Shown: in pieces, positions 8,330-17,612 of the stretch
Layout of the letters: every line of letters begins with the position of its first letter
Numbering within the stretch: position 1 is the first letter of the stretch
NCBI RefSeq assembly: GCF_004343155.1
Contig: NZ_SMDC01000006.1
Coordinates: 124,001 to 188,000, forward strand
Direction of reading: 5' to 3'
From: Marichromatium gracile
GTDB lineage: Bacteria; Pseudomonadota; Gammaproteobacteria; Chromatiales; Chromatiaceae
Length of the DNA stretch: 64,000 nucleotides
Position numbers and translations under genes: made by a program
The notes under the pieces: generated by a model
What the model was told of the DNA's origin: nothing
The model's database searches: none
What the model saw: only the letters and a program-made list of their open reading frames with translations

Positions 8330-8526
8330 AGTCGCGGCGGAGACCAATCGGTGTCGTCACGGTCGCTGACGGCGGGGCTCGGGGGCGGCGCGCGCAACGT
8401 GTGCGCTCGACTGGAACCGCGCTCGCGGATGCGAGAGGATGGAGGGCTTGCCGTGGCCTGGTCACGGCGGTTCATCACTTCGTTTCGTGCCGCCCGCGCA
8501 CGCAGTCTGCGCGGGCGGTCTGTTTT
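8330..8526 (+). other. Structured intergenic region ending in a terminator hairpin; possible small RNA
   Basis: The 250 bases between two + strand genes hold two hairpins. GCCGTG and CACGGC (8451-8469 region) form the first. The second is a perfect 11-base stem, CCGCCCGCGCA (8490-8500) with TGCGCGGGCGG (8508-8518), followed by TCTGTTTT. This terminator is 176 bases after the preceding stop, so either that mRNA has a long 3' UTR or a short RNA is made here. I did not recognise 6S, SRP or another known RNA. Confidence 0.45.
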
Positions 8527-8564
8527 GGTCGCGATTCGCACGAGAAGACACCGAGGAGATCGGA

Positions 8565-9815
8565 ATGCCACGTATCAAGCTCGAGTTTCCGAACGCCGCA
8601 GGGCACCGACTGGCGGGGCTGCTGGAGATGCCGCCGGAACGGGTGCCGACGCGACGTTATGCGCTCTTCGCCCACTGCTTCACCTGCAGCAAGGACATCG
8701 CCGCGGCGAGCCGGATCAGTCGCGCCCTGGCCGATCGCGGGATCGCCGTGCTGCGCTTTGACTTCACCGGGCTGGGCAACAGCGACGGCGATTTCGCCAA
8801 CACCAATTTTTCCTCCAACGTCGAGGACCTGCTGGCTGCGGCGCGCAAGCTCGAGGAGGACTTCCAGGCCCCGGCGCTGCTCATCGGTCACAGCCTCGGC
8901 GGCGCGGCGGTGCTCGCCGCCGCGCCCCAGCTGCCTTCGGTCGAGGCGGTGGTGACCATCGCCGCGCCTGCCACCGCCTCGCACGTCCAGCATCTGTTGA
9001 GCGACGCCCGCGACGAGCTCGAGGCGCGCGGCGAGGCCGAGGTCAAGATCGGGCTGCGCCGTTTCCGCATCCGCAAGCAGTTGCTGGAGGACCTCGCGCA
9101 GTACGGTGCGGCCGATCACATCCGCGACCTCGACCGGCCGCTGCTGGTGTTCCACTCGCCGCTCGACACCATCGTCTCGATCGACGAGGCGGCCAAGATC
9201 TATCAGGCCGCGCGTCACCCCAAGAGCTTCATTTCGCTCGACAACGCCGACCACATGCTCAGCGATCGCGAGGACGCCGAGTACGTCGCCGAGACCCTGG
9301 TGGCCTGGGCCAGCCGCTATCTCGGCCTCGGCGGTCATCGCTTCGAGCAGAGCCTGGGCACCGCGCCCAAGGTGGGCGCGGGCGAGGTGCTGGTCACCGA
9401 GCTGCACGCCCGCTTCCTGCGTGGACTCTATACCGGTCGCCATCAGTTGCTCGCCGATCAGCCCTCGGCCGTCGGCGGCAGCGGGCTGGGTCCTGATCCC
9501 TATGAGCTGATGCTGATGGCGCTCGGCGCCTGTACCTCGATGACGCTGCGCGAATACGCCACCGCCAAGGGCTGGGATCTCGACGACGTCGAGGTGCGTC
9601 TCGCCTTCGATCGCAGTCACGCCGCCGACTGCACCGCCTGCGAGCGCGAGGAGGTGCGTGTCGATCGGGTGCAGCAGCGCATCAACCTGCTCGGCCATCT
9701 CACCGCCGGGCAGCGGGCGCGACTGCTGGAGATCGCCGAGCGTGCCCCGGTCAACCGCTCGCTCGAATCACTGATGCTGATCCACAGCGAACTCGACGAC
9801 GAGCGCCTCGACTGA
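8565..9815 (+). CDS. Fusion of alpha/beta hydrolase and OsmC-like thiol peroxidase domain
   Basis: 416 residues. The N-terminal half (about 1-265) is an alpha/beta hydrolase with the nucleophile elbow GHSLGG (Ser near residue 107), an Asp in HSPLDTIVS and a His in DNADHML. The C-terminal half (about 275-410) is OsmC/YhfA-like, with the peroxidatic Cys in MALGACTSMTLREYA and a later ADCTACEREE that may supply the second Cys. OsmC proteins reduce organic hydroperoxides, so the hydrolase may release fatty-acid peroxides for it. This fusion is known in proteobacteria. GAGGAG lies seven bases before the ATG at 8565. Confidence 0.9.
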   Translation: MPRIKLEFPNAAGHRLAGLLEMPPERVPTRRYALFAHCFTCSKDIAAASRISRALADRGIAVLRFDFTGLGNSDGDFANTNFSSNVEDLLAAARKLEEDFQAPALLIGHSLGGAAVLAAAPQLPSVEAVVTIAAPATASHVQHLLSDARDELEARGEAEVKIGLRRFRIRKQLLEDLAQYGAADHIRDLDRPLLVFHSPLDTIVSIDEAAKIYQAARHPKSFISLDNADHMLSDREDAEYVAETLVAWASRYLGLGGHRFEQSLGTAPKVGAGEVLVTELHARFLRGLYTGRHQLLADQPSAVGGSGLGPDPYELMLMALGACTSMTLREYATAKGWDLDDVEVRLAFDRSHAADCTACEREEVRVDRVQQRINLLGHLTAGQRARLLEIAERAPVNRSLESLMLIHSELDDERLD

Positions 9816-9829
9816 GCCCGGCTCAGTCG
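9809..9829. terminator. Palindrome spanning two convergent stop codons
   Basis: CGACTGAGC (9809-9817), loop CCG, GCTCAGTCG (9821-9829). The TGA of the hydrolase-OsmC gene lies in the left arm and the TGA of the GT39 gene in the right arm. No U tract, so termination is inferred from position. Confidence 0.5.
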
Positions 9830-11367
9830 CCGAGCGGGGCGTAGCGATAGAGCCGCCAGATGTGGAGCGGGCGCGCGCAGGGCGCGCTCGCCCCCTGGTG
9901 GAGCGGCTGTCCCGCGCAATCCTGGAGGACGCGCCGCTCGGTCACCCGGAAGCCGGGGAGCGCGGGCGGATGACCGGCGCGCGAGACCAGCCAGAAGGGC
10001 TGGTCGATGCGCGCCGGGTCGAGCCGTGGCGCGATGCGCCCGTGCAGATACTCCGAGGGGCGGTGCAGTCCCGGCCACTGGCTGGTGGTGGCCGCAAGCC
10101 CCGGGGCGTGGAAGCGCAGCATCGCGACGAGCTGATAGCGGTCGGCATGGACCGGGGCGTCGAGTCCGGCGGCGACCTCGGCCAGCGCGGCGAAGCCGTG
10201 GGTCTCGCGCAGCACCCGGTTGGCGCTGTCGGGCAGCGGCAGCGCGGCGCTCGCCGCGTGCACCGCATAGAGCGTGACCAGGACGAGGTTGGCCCCGGCG
10301 CCGCCGAGCAGCCAGCGCGGTCGTTGCAGCAGTCGCGGTGCGAGCAGCGCCGGGGCGGCGAGCAGATAGACCACCGGCCAGTTGGCCTCGACCTCGCTGA
10401 AGCTGGCGATGACGGCGAAGAAACCGAGCGGGAACAGGGTCGCGGCGATCAGCAGGGCGCGGGCGTGACGGGTGAGTCGCGGGCGCGGTGGCGTGCCGCC
10501 ACCGCCGCGCAGCGCCATCACCAGCACCGGGACCAGCAGCCCCCAGAAGGCGAGCTGGGCGCCGAGATAGCCGCCGAGGCTCGCCAGGCGCTCGACGAGC
10601 GTCTGCGGGCCGCTGTGGGCCATGGTGCCGGCGCCCAGGGTCTCGGGTGCGGCCAGCTCGGTGGAGAGCCCGTGACCGAGCTGGAAGCCGAGGCTGAGCC
10701 AGTCGTGGCTGGCGTTCCACCACAGGTTGGGGGCGAACACCAGCAGCGCGGCCAACGCACCGAGATAGGGCCAGCGGGTGCGCAGCGCGCGCGGATCGAC
10801 CCAGAGGATCGCCCACAGCAGCACCGGTCCGATCAGCACCATGGTGTACTTGCCGAGCAGCCCGATACCGACCGCGATGCCCGCCGTGATCCAGCGCCGG
10901 CGCTCACCGCCGAGGGCGCGCTCGGACTCGTGCAGGGCCAGCGCCCAGGCCAGCGCGAGCACGGTGTCCGGGGTGGTGACGACGCCGCCGATCAACCCCG
11001 GCAGGGTGGCGCAGGCGAGCAGCAGCGCGCTCGCCAGGGTGGCGGTGGTGGTCAGCCCGGCGCGCCAGTAGAGCCGGGCGAGCACCACCAGGGTGAGGAC
11101 GCCGGCGAGCAGGGTGCCGAGCCGTGCGGCGAGCGCCGAGCCGGGCTCGAGCAGGGTGCCGAGCCCGAGCGCGGCGACCCCGGGCGGGTGATCGAAATAG
11201 CCCCAGCCGAGCGTCCGCGCCCAGTCGAAATAGTAGGCCTCGTCCTGGGTGACCGGCAGGAGCGCGGCGATGGCCAGGCGCAGTGCGCTCAGCGCGAGGA
11301 TCAGCAGCGCGATCGGGCGCCAGTCGAGGGGCTCGGCAGCGGGACGACTCGGGGTGGCGGTGGACAT
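9823..11367 (-). CDS. GT39-family membrane glycosyltransferase (ArnT/PMT-like)
   Basis: 514-residue polytopic protein with around eleven hydrophobic helices. The first periplasmic loop carries PVTQDEAYYFDWARTLGWG near residue 35, the acidic catalytic loop of GT39/GT83 enzymes, followed by YFDHPPG. It should use a polyprenyl-phosphate sugar as donor in the periplasm. The start chosen is the ATG at 11367 (MSTATPSRP); the frame continues upstream with non-family sequence. It is divergent, across 148 bases, from a polyprenol-phosphate sugar synthase that could make its donor. Confidence 0.82.
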   Translation of the reverse strand: MSTATPSRPAAEPLDWRPIALLILALSALRLAIAALLPVTQDEAYYFDWARTLGWGYFDHPPGVAALGLGTLLEPGSALAARLGTLLAGVLTLVVLARLYWRAGLTTTATLASALLLACATLPGLIGGVVTTPDTVLALAWALALHESERALGGERRRWITAGIAVGIGLLGKYTMVLIGPVLLWAILWVDPRALRTRWPYLGALAALLVFAPNLWWNASHDWLSLGFQLGHGLSTELAAPETLGAGTMAHSGPQTLVERLASLGGYLGAQLAFWGLLVPVLVMALRGGGGTPPRPRLTRHARALLIAATLFPLGFFAVIASFSEVEANWPVVYLLAAPALLAPRLLQRPRWLLGGAGANLVLVTLYAVHAASAALPLPDSANRVLRETHGFAALAEVAAGLDAPVHADRYQLVAMLRFHAPGLAATTSQWPGLHRPSEYLHGRIAPRLDPARIDQPFWLVSRAGHPPALPGFRVTERRVLQDCAGQPLHQGASAPCARPLHIWRLYRYAPLGD

Positions 11368-11515
11368 GGCGGGCACGGGTTCGATGGACGAACGCGTTAG
11401 AATGCCGCCCACCAGGGTCGTCGCGCAACCGAGCCGCGTGCGCGATCGCCGCTCAGTCATGCCGCGTCCGGTACCGCCGAGGCGCCAAACCCCTTGTTTC
11501 AGGTTGTTCGGATCC

Positions 11516-12640
11516 ATGCCACACAGACCCCCCCACCAGCCGCCCCAGCTCGCCGTCGTCGTGCCTACCTACAAGGAGGCGGGATCGGTCCCCGAGCTTG
11601 TCGAACGTGTCCGTCGGGTGCTCGACGGGCTCGCCTGGGAGCTGATCTTCGTCGACGACGACTCGCCCGACGGCACCGCCGAGCGGGTGCGCGAGCAGGC
11701 CCGGCAGGATCCGCGGGTGCGGCTGATCCGGCGCGTCGGGCGGCGCGGGCTGTCCTCGGCCTGTATCGAGGGGATGCTCGCCACCACCGCGCCCTGCGTG
11801 GCGGTGATGGACGGTGACCTGCAGCACGACGAGTCGCTGTTGCGCCAGATGTACGACACCCTCGACGCCGAGCCCGAACTCGACCTGGTGGTCGGCAGCC
11901 GCTATGTCGGCGGTGGCGGGGTCGGTGAGTGGAACGCGCGGCGCCAGGCGATGAGTCGCTTCGCCACGCGCGTCGGGCAGCGACTGCTCGGGGTCGAGCT
12001 GGCCGACCCGATGAGCGGCTTCTTCATGGTCCGCGCCGCCGCCTTCCAGGGCTGCGTGCACCGGCTCAGCGGGGTCGGTTTCAAGATCCTGCTCGACATC
12101 GTCTCCTCGAGCGAGCGGCCGCTGCGCTGTCGCGAGCTGCCCTTCACCTTCCGCGAGCGTCACGCCGGGACGAGCAAGCTCGACAACGCGGTGCTCTGGG
12201 AGTATCTGCTGATGCTCGCGCAAAAGACCCTGGGCTCGGCGATCCCGGTGCGCTTCCTCGCCTTCTCGCTGATCGGCGGGTTCGGCGTGTTCGTCCACAT
12301 GGCGGTGCTGTGGCCGCTGCTGGCGGTGCTCGGCGAGGGCGCCTTCCTCGCCGGTCAGGCCACCGCCACCCTGGTGGCGATGACCAGCAACTTCTTCCTC
12401 AACAACCTGCTCACCTATCGCGACATGCGTCTGCGCGGTCGCGCGCTGCTGCGCGGCTGGCTCTCCTTCGTGGTGGTCTGCAGCGTCGGTGCCCTGGCCA
12501 ATGTCGGCATCGCCAACTATCTGTTCGTCGAGGGGCTCTCGGGCTGGTTCCTCTCGGCGCTCGCCGGCATCCTCGTCGGCGCGGTGTGGAACTATGCGGT
12601 GACCGCGGTCTACACCTGGCGCCGCCCGCAGCCGGCCTGA
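11516..12640 (+). CDS. GT2 polyprenol-phosphate sugar synthase fused to a GtrA-like membrane domain
   Basis: 374 residues. Positions 1-235 are a GT2 domain of the DPM1 type: LAVVVPTYKEAGSVPELV, FVDDDSPDGT, MDGDLQHD. Positions 245-370 form four hydrophobic helices of the GtrA type, with FLNNLLTYR and a terminal NYAVTAVYTW. GtrA proteins are thought to help flip lipid-linked sugars across the membrane, so synthesis and translocation may be combined. The ATG at 11516 was chosen at the family start; the frame upstream is unlike the family. Its divergent GT39 neighbour is a plausible consumer. Confidence 0.86.
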   Translation: MPHRPPHQPPQLAVVVPTYKEAGSVPELVERVRRVLDGLAWELIFVDDDSPDGTAERVREQARQDPRVRLIRRVGRRGLSSACIEGMLATTAPCVAVMDGDLQHDESLLRQMYDTLDAEPELDLVVGSRYVGGGGVGEWNARRQAMSRFATRVGQRLLGVELADPMSGFFMVRAAAFQGCVHRLSGVGFKILLDIVSSSERPLRCRELPFTFRERHAGTSKLDNAVLWEYLLMLAQKTLGSAIPVRFLAFSLIGGFGVFVHMAVLWPLLAVLGEGAFLAGQATATLVAMTSNFFLNNLLTYRDMRLRGRALLRGWLSFVVVCSVGALANVGIANYLFVEGLSGWFLSALAGILVGAVWNYAVTAVYTWRRPQPA

Positions 12641-12647
12641 GCCGGCT
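12630..12647. terminator. Palindrome spanning convergent gene ends
   Basis: AGCCGGC (12630-12636), loop CTGA containing the stop of the GT2-GtrA gene, GCCGGCT (12641-12647), touching the stop of the HDOD gene. No U tract is present. Confidence 0.4.
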
Positions 12648-14005
12648 CAGCCGTCGAGCCGTTCGGCCAGCGAGCGCGGGAGCTGGCGCAGCTGGGCGCG
12701 CAGCCGGGGGACGAGCTGTTCGTAGAGCAGCTCGACCTCGCTGGTCCCGGCGCGTCCGAGTAGCGCCAGATAGGCATCGAGGAAGAGTCCGGGGTCGCCC
12801 GGGGTGTGACCGTGTAGCCGCGCGAGCAGTCGGCGCGCGAGATAGAGCACGGCGACGTTGTCGCGCACCGTCTCGGGGAGCCGCGCCGGGGGCGCGAACT
12901 CGGGGTGATGCTGGTGGTGCAGGCTGTCGCACACCATCGCCGGCAGGTGCCAGCTGCGCAGTAGCGCGGCGCCCATCTCGGCGGGATCGAGCAGGTCGAA
13001 CAGGGGCTTGAGCCGGGGGTTGGCGCTCTTGAGCAGCGCGTTGATCACCAACCCGATGTCGGCGAGGATGCCGAGGGTGGCGACCTCCGCTGGGCGCCCG
13101 ACGGCAAGCGTCTGGGCGAGGGTGAAGGCGAGGCGCGAGAGCTCGACGGCACGCTGGTGGATGTCCGTGAACAGCTCGGTGTTGGGCAGGCTGCGGCGCA
13201 TGCTCTCGGTCATGATCACCTGGTAGACGGCGTTGTGACCGAGCAGGGCGATGGCATGGCTGACGCTGGTGACCTGGTGCTGCAGCCCATAGTAGGGCGA
13301 GTTGATCGACTTGAGCAGGGTGCTGGTGAGCGCCGGGTCCATGGTCACCAGCTCGACGATCTCGCCCTTGGTGGTGCGCTCGTCGAGCATCTTGTTGAGC
13401 AGCGCGGTGGTCGAGATCGGCAGCGCCGGGACCTTGGCGAAGAGCTGACGTGCGGTCTCGGTCTCGGCAAAGCCTGCGCCGCCGGCGGTGCGCGCGGCGA
13501 TCAGCGCATCGGTGAGCGCCCGGCTGTGACGCGCGAGCGCCGCCTGGCGTCGCTGTGCGCGGTACAGGCGCTGGAGACCGAACTGGTGCGCGCGGTGCCG
13601 GAGGTAGTCCTGCAGCGCGGGTTCGAGGTCGGCGATGGCGCTGCGTTCGAGTGCCAGCACCTGGCTGTGGGTGAGGGCGGTGGCGGTAGCGGCGTGGATG
13701 CCGGGTTGCGTCAGGTCGAACTCGCAGATCCAGTCGCCCGGGCCGAAACGCTCGGCGTCCGAGGCGGCGGTGTCGCCGATGACGATCTCGCCGGTGCTGA
13801 TCACATAGAGCCGCTCGGCGCGGCTGTCGGCGCGAAACAGCACATCACCCGGGGCGAGACGCAGCGGGAGGGCGCGATTGTGCAGTCGCACCACCTCTGC
13901 TTCGGAGAGATCGGGAAAGGCGGTTGTCTGTTCGGCGTGAAGGGCGGGCGGGCCGGAGCGGGTCTCGCTCCTGGGGGCGGTGAGGTGTTTCCAGAGGTTG
14001 CGCAT
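12647..14005 (-). CDS. cNMP-binding and HDOD domain signalling protein
   Basis: 452 residues. Positions about 35-140 form a cyclic-nucleotide-binding beta-roll (LAPGDVLFRADSRAERLYVISTGE-type sequence, with a later FGPGDWICEF). A helical linker follows. From about 185 to 420 is an HDOD domain (LPALPISTTALLNKM-like start, INSPYYG, SVSHAIALLGHNAV), a catalytically inactive relative of HD phosphohydrolases. Such proteins are regulatory, often in c-di-GMP or stress pathways. No enzymatic HD pair is visible. I chose the ATG at 14005; a GTG at 14032 is an alternative. It is convergent with the GT2-GtrA gene. Confidence 0.82.
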   Translation of the reverse strand: MRNLWKHLTAPRSETRSGPPALHAEQTTAFPDLSEAEVVRLHNRALPLRLAPGDVLFRADSRAERLYVISTGEIVIGDTAASDAERFGPGDWICEFDLTQPGIHAATATALTHSQVLALERSAIADLEPALQDYLRHRAHQFGLQRLYRAQRRQAALARHSRALTDALIAARTAGGAGFAETETARQLFAKVPALPISTTALLNKMLDERTTKGEIVELVTMDPALTSTLLKSINSPYYGLQHQVTSVSHAIALLGHNAVYQVIMTESMRRSLPNTELFTDIHQRAVELSRLAFTLAQTLAVGRPAEVATLGILADIGLVINALLKSANPRLKPLFDLLDPAEMGAALLRSWHLPAMVCDSLHHQHHPEFAPPARLPETVRDNVAVLYLARRLLARLHGHTPGDPGLFLDAYLALLGRAGTSEVELLYEQLVPRLRAQLRQLPRSLAERLDG

Positions 14006-14099
14006 CGACTCGATCCCGGGGCGGTCCCGCACGGCTGGCCGTGGCAGAGAGGCTAGCCGAAAACGCCGTCGACCGCTCGTCGACGACCCTGCCCGGGAC

Positions 14100-14396
14100 T
14101 CAGTGGAACAGCGCCTCGGCGGCCTGACGCAGCGTCTCGGCCTGGTCGGCGGGCGCGGCGGCGCCGGTCTGGTGGCGCGGCTCGAACAGCTCGCAGAAGT
14201 TGGCGCGGACCTTGTCCGTTACCGGTTCGGCGATCGGCTCGATGCAGTCGTTGGCGCGTCCCGGGGCGTGGTGCCGGCAGTTGCGGCAGCAGTGGGTGGC
14301 GCGCTCGCAGTTCGGGCAGCGGCCCTCGCGGGCGTAGTCGAGACGGGTCAGGGGACTGCCGCAGTGCCAGCAGTTGCCGAGGCTGGGGTCTGTCAT
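14100..14396 (-). CDS. Small zinc-ribbon protein
   Basis: 98 residues starting at the ATG at 14396. Paired cysteines CWHCGSPL and CPNCERATHCCRNCRHH indicate a zinc-ribbon or other metal-binding domain in residues 8-45. The remainder is Ala-rich and helical with a single Cys (ANFCELFEP). It has no signal peptide. It lies 94 bases upstream of the HDOD gene in the same direction and may share its transcript. Function unknown. Confidence 0.7.
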   Translation of the reverse strand: MTDPSLGNCWHCGSPLTRLDYAREGRCPNCERATHCCRNCRHHAPGRANDCIEPIAEPVTDKVRANFCELFEPRHQTGAAAPADQAETLRQAAEALFH

Positions 14397-14483
14397 GATG
14401 GCGAGGTCCGGGGCGCCAGGCCCCGCTCCGTGGCTGGTCGGTGCACGCAATTCTAGCGCTCGCTCCGGTGCTTCGCGACGACG

Positions 14484-14507
14484 AAAAAAGGGGGCCGTGC
14501 GGCCCCC
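14484..14507 (-). terminator. Rho-independent terminator of the fcc operon
   Basis: Read on the minus strand, GGGGGCCG and CGGCCCCC form a stem followed by six T residues. It lies 50 bases past the fccB stop. Confidence 0.9.
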
Positions 14508-14558
14508 GAAGACTCCTCCTCCTTTGGTCCCTCTCGCGGGCGCCCGCCTCGTGGCGGG

Positions 14559-15854
14559 TCAGCCGAAGGTGTCGTGGGTGATGTTGTTGTACCAGCTGTA
14601 GGCGTACTGCACCTCGCGGGCCAGTGCCCAGTCGGGAGCGTCGCTCGGGGTCAGGCCGCCGGCGCCCTCGACCGGGGCGATGGTGGCGCCGTCCTCGCTG
14701 AGGCGGTAGACGGCGGCGATCGAGATGCCGTAGTCGGTGCCGATGATCGAGTAGCAGGTGTTGATGTAGGAGGGCGTGCCCGGCTCCTCGCCCTTGAGCA
14801 GCGCGGCGATCGCCGCGGCGGCGACCTTGCCCTGGCTGTTGGCCGAGTAGCCGGACTTGGGCATCTTGGTGGCGATACAGGCGTCACCGATGACATGGAT
14901 GCCGGGATGGATGCTCGACTCGAAGGTGCGCTTGTCGACCGGGCACCAGCCGCTGTCGTCGGCCAGGCCCGCCACCTGGGCGATCTTGCCGGCGCGCTGC
15001 GGCGGGATGACGTTCATCACGTCGGCTCGGATCTCGTCGCCGAAGCTGGTCTCGGCGACCATGCCCTCGGCGTCGACCCTGACCACGGCGGCGTCCGGGC
15101 CGGGATGCCACTCGATCAGGCTGTCCTCGGTGCCGAAGCCGTAGAGTCGCTCCCAGCCCTGGGTGAACAGTCCCTGCTTGGAGAATGCCTGCTTGCTGTC
15201 GAGGATGATGACCTTGGACTTGGGCTTGTGGCCCTTGAGGTAGTGGGCGATCTGGCTGGCGCGCTCGTAGGGACCGGGCGGACAGCGGAAGGGGTTGGGC
15301 GGGGCGACCAGCACCACGGTGCCGCCGTCGGCCATCTCCTCGAGCTGGCGGCGCAGCAACGCGGTCTGGGCGCCGGCCTTCCAGGCGTGCGGCAGGGTCT
15401 CGGCGGCGGTCTCGCTGTAGCCCTCGATGCGGTCGTAGAGCAGCTCGATGCCCGGGGCGACGACGCAGCGGTCGTACTCGAAGCGCTCGCCGCCGGCGGT
15501 GTCGACTGCGCGCGCCTCGGGGTCGATCGCGGTGACGGTGTCGTGGACCACGCGGATACCGTGCGCGCGCAGCCCGTCATAGCCGTGCTCGAGGGTGTCG
15601 AGCTGGCGGTCGCCGCCAATCACCTCGTTGCTGAGATAGCAGGTGTAGTAGGTCTGGTTGGGCTCGATCAGGGTGACCTCGATCGCCGGGTCGGCGCGCT
15701 TGAGGTACTTGGCGGCGGTGGCCCCGCCGGTGCCGCCGCCGACCACCACCACCCGGTGGCTGGCGGCGCGGGCGAGATAGGGGGCCGAGAGCAGGCCGAG
15801 GGCGGCGGTGGCAGTGGCGCCGGTCTTGACGAAATCGCGTCTGCTGAGCTTCAT
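14559..15854 (-). CDS. fccB: Flavocytochrome c sulfide dehydrogenase, flavoprotein subunit
   Basis: 431 residues. The Tat signal SRRDFVKTG is followed by a hydrophobic stretch ending ARA (residue 30). The FAD-binding [16 protein letters not shown] follows, then [10 protein letters not shown], whose Cys72 (mature Cys42) is the covalent 8-alpha-S-cysteinyl FAD site known in Allochromatium FccB. The redox-active cysteines are also present, in FRCPPGPYE and INTCYSII. The protein oxidises sulfide in the periplasm and passes electrons to FccA. The ATG at 15854 begins the Tat signal; the frame upstream overlaps fccA. It lies 23 bases after fccA and ends at a strong terminator. Confidence 0.97.
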   Translation of the reverse strand: MKLSRRDFVKTGATATAALGLLSAPYLARAASHRVVVVGGGTGGATAAKYLKRADPAIEVTLIEPNQTYYTCYLSNEVIGGDRQLDTLEHGYDGLRAHGIRVVHDTVTAIDPEARAVDTAGGERFEYDRCVVAPGIELLYDRIEGYSETAAETLPHAWKAGAQTALLRRQLEEMADGGTVVLVAPPNPFRCPPGPYERASQIAHYLKGHKPKSKVIILDSKQAFSKQGLFTQGWERLYGFGTEDSLIEWHPGPDAAVVRVDAEGMVAETSFGDEIRADVMNVIPPQRAGKIAQVAGLADDSGWCPVDKRTFESSIHPGIHVIGDACIATKMPKSGYSANSQGKVAAAAIAALLKGEEPGTPSYINTCYSIIGTDYGISIAAVYRLSEDGATIAPVEGAGGLTPSDAPDWALAREVQYAYSWYNNITHDTFG

Positions 15855-15877
15855 CGCGTGCTGATCCTCCGATGTCC

Positions 15878-16483
15878 TTATTGTTGGCTGGCGTAGAAGG
15901 CGTACAGGGCTTCGAGACCGTCCTCGCCGTGGCGCTCGAGCAGGTCCTCGAGCTTGCTGCGCATCTTCTTCGGCAGCTCGCGACGATCGGCGCGGAAGTC
16001 CTCCATGGCGTAGCGCAGATAGGGCATCCACTGTCCGGCGAGGATGTTGTAGTCCTCCTCGTCGACCAGCGGGATGCCGCCCTCGGCGTGGCACTTCTCG
16101 CAGAAGCGGTCGTGGAGCTCGGCGCCGGTGTCGACCAGTGCCGCGTCGTAGTCCTGGGGGGCTGGGCGATAGGGCTGGGCATGGAAGTATTCGGCCATCG
16201 CCTCGAACTCGGCGGTGTCATAGCCCTTGGCGATGCGGCCCATCACGGTCGAGTAGGTGTCTCCGCTCTTGAACGCCTCCATGGTGTCGACGAATACCAG
16301 CGGGTCCATCGCCGAGATGCTGGGCGCCGCCGGCCCCATGCTGTTGCCCTCGGTGCCGTGACAGCCGGCACAGGCGTTGGCGAGCATCTCCGGGGTGGCG
16401 TCTCCGGCCTGTGCGGCGGAGACGAGTCCGAGCGCGAGGAGTCCCGCGGTCAGGGACAGTCTGTTGCGGATCGAGTCGGCCAT
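15878..16483 (-). CDS. fccA: Flavocytochrome c sulfide dehydrogenase, diheme cytochrome subunit
   Basis: 201 residues. A Sec signal peptide ends at AQA (about residue 26). Two c-type heme sites follow: CAGCH near residue 37 and CEKCH near 128, each within a half of similar design, as in the diheme FccA of purple sulfur bacteria. It accepts electrons from FccB-bound FAD and delivers them to soluble cytochrome c or HiPIP. AGGAGG sits eight bases before the chosen ATG at 16483; upstream in-frame ATGs lack a ribosome site and break the signal peptide. It forms an operon with fccB. Confidence 0.96.
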   Translation of the reverse strand: MADSIRNRLSLTAGLLALGLVSAAQAGDATPEMLANACAGCHGTEGNSMGPAAPSISAMDPLVFVDTMEAFKSGDTYSTVMGRIAKGYDTAEFEAMAEYFHAQPYRPAPQDYDAALVDTGAELHDRFCEKCHAEGGIPLVDEEDYNILAGQWMPYLRYAMEDFRADRRELPKKMRSKLEDLLERHGEDGLEALYAFYASQQ

Positions 16484-16513
16484 TCCTTCCTCCTGTTGCA
16501 TCTTTGCGGTAGA

Positions 16514-16535
16514 CCGACGCCCTCCGGGGCGTCGG
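16514..16535. promoter_or_regulatory. Hairpin in the fccA leader
   Basis: CCGACGCCC (16514-16522), loop TCCG, GGGCGTCGG (16527-16535). It lies 31 bases upstream of the fccA start and after the ankyrin gene on the minus strand. It has no U tract; it might stabilise or separate the fcc message. Confidence 0.4.
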
Positions 16536-16621
16536 CGGCTGAGGGGTAGCGGCCTGGGCCACTGCCTCTTGAGCAAGTGCGCGGTGCGCGGAGTCGTGTC
16601 GTCGCCCGGCGGCGAGCGGGA

Positions 16622-17578
16622 TCAGTGACCGCGGGCCAGCAGCTCGATCGCCTCGCGATTGTCGAGCTGGCGGGCGCGGTCCGCCGCGGTGCGTCCCTGC
16701 GCATCCTCGAGAGCGGGGTTTGCGCGATAGTCGATCAGGAGATCGATCAGGGCGTTGTGATCGGTCGAGATGGCCTCCATCAACGCCGTGGTGCCGTCGC
16801 TGTCTTGCAGATTGGGGTTGGCGCCCTGTTCCAGCAGCAATCGCGCCAGCTCGTGGTGGCCCTGACTGGCGGCGAGGATCAGCGCGGTGGCGCCGAGCGC
16901 GTCGCGGGCGTTGACCTCGGCGCCGGCCTCGAGCAGGGCGCGGGCCATCTCGAGCTGGCCGCGGTCGGCGGCGATCAGCAGCGCGGTGGCGCCGTCGCGG
17001 TCGCGCGACTCGAGCTCGGCGCCGGCCCCGAGCAGCGGTGCGACCAGGGCGACATGGCCGCGTTCGGCCGCCTGCATCAGCGCGGTGCGACCGTCGCGAT
17101 CGGCGGCCTTGGGATCGGCGCCGCGGAACAGCAGCTGTTCGACCATCTCGAGGATGCCGTGACGCGCGGCGATCATCAGCGCGTCCCAGCCGGCGCGGGT
17201 GCGGTCGTGGACATGGGCGCCGCGTGCGATCAGCAGCGCCGAGATGCCGATGTGTCCGCCCTCGGCGGCAAAGGTCAGCGGGGTGCAGCCGGCGACGGTG
17301 CGGGCGTTGACCGTTGCGCCACGGGTCAGCAGCAGCGCCACCGTCTCCAGCTCGTCGGCCTCGACGGCGAACATCAGCGCGGTCTTGCCGAAGGCGTTGG
17401 CGGCATCGACGGGGGCGCCGCGGTCGAGCAGTTCGGCCATGGTCTCGGTGTCTCCGACCATGGCATTGAGCCTGAGCTCGGTGGCAAGGTCGGCCGCCCC
17501 GGCGCCGCCCGCGCCGAGCAGCAAGGCGGCGAGCAGGGAGATCCTCGGGGCGCGGCGGCAGGTCCTGTTGCTGGTCAT
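16622..17578 (-). CDS. Exported ankyrin-repeat protein
   Basis: 318 residues. A signal peptide (Arg-rich start, then [14 protein letters not shown]) is followed by about eight consecutive ankyrin repeats of 33 residues, with recurring GxTALxxAAxxGH and LLxxGAxxNxxD patterns up to the C-terminus. It is likely a periplasmic protein-binding scaffold. It lies between a tetraheme cytochrome and fccAB on the same strand, so it may organise sulfide-oxidation electron carriers. This is inference from context only. ATG codons at 17581 and 17578 are both possible; GGAG favours 17578. Confidence 0.85.
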   Translation of the reverse strand: MTSNRTCRRAPRISLLAALLLGAGGAGAADLATELRLNAMVGDTETMAELLDRGAPVDAANAFGKTALMFAVEADELETVALLLTRGATVNARTVAGCTPLTFAAEGGHIGISALLIARGAHVHDRTRAGWDALMIAARHGILEMVEQLLFRGADPKAADRDGRTALMQAAERGHVALVAPLLGAGAELESRDRDGATALLIAADRGQLEMARALLEAGAEVNARDALGATALILAASQGHHELARLLLEQGANPNLQDSDGTTALMEAISTDHNALIDLLIDYRANPALEDAQGRTAADRARQLDNREAIELLARGH

Positions 17579-17612
17579 CATCTCCGGCCTCGTCGTTGCG
17601 CGGGCGCCGACC

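Noticed and set aside
8330-8526. SRP RNA or 6S RNA
   Set aside because: The conserved SRP GGAAG-type loop and the 6S bubble are not present.
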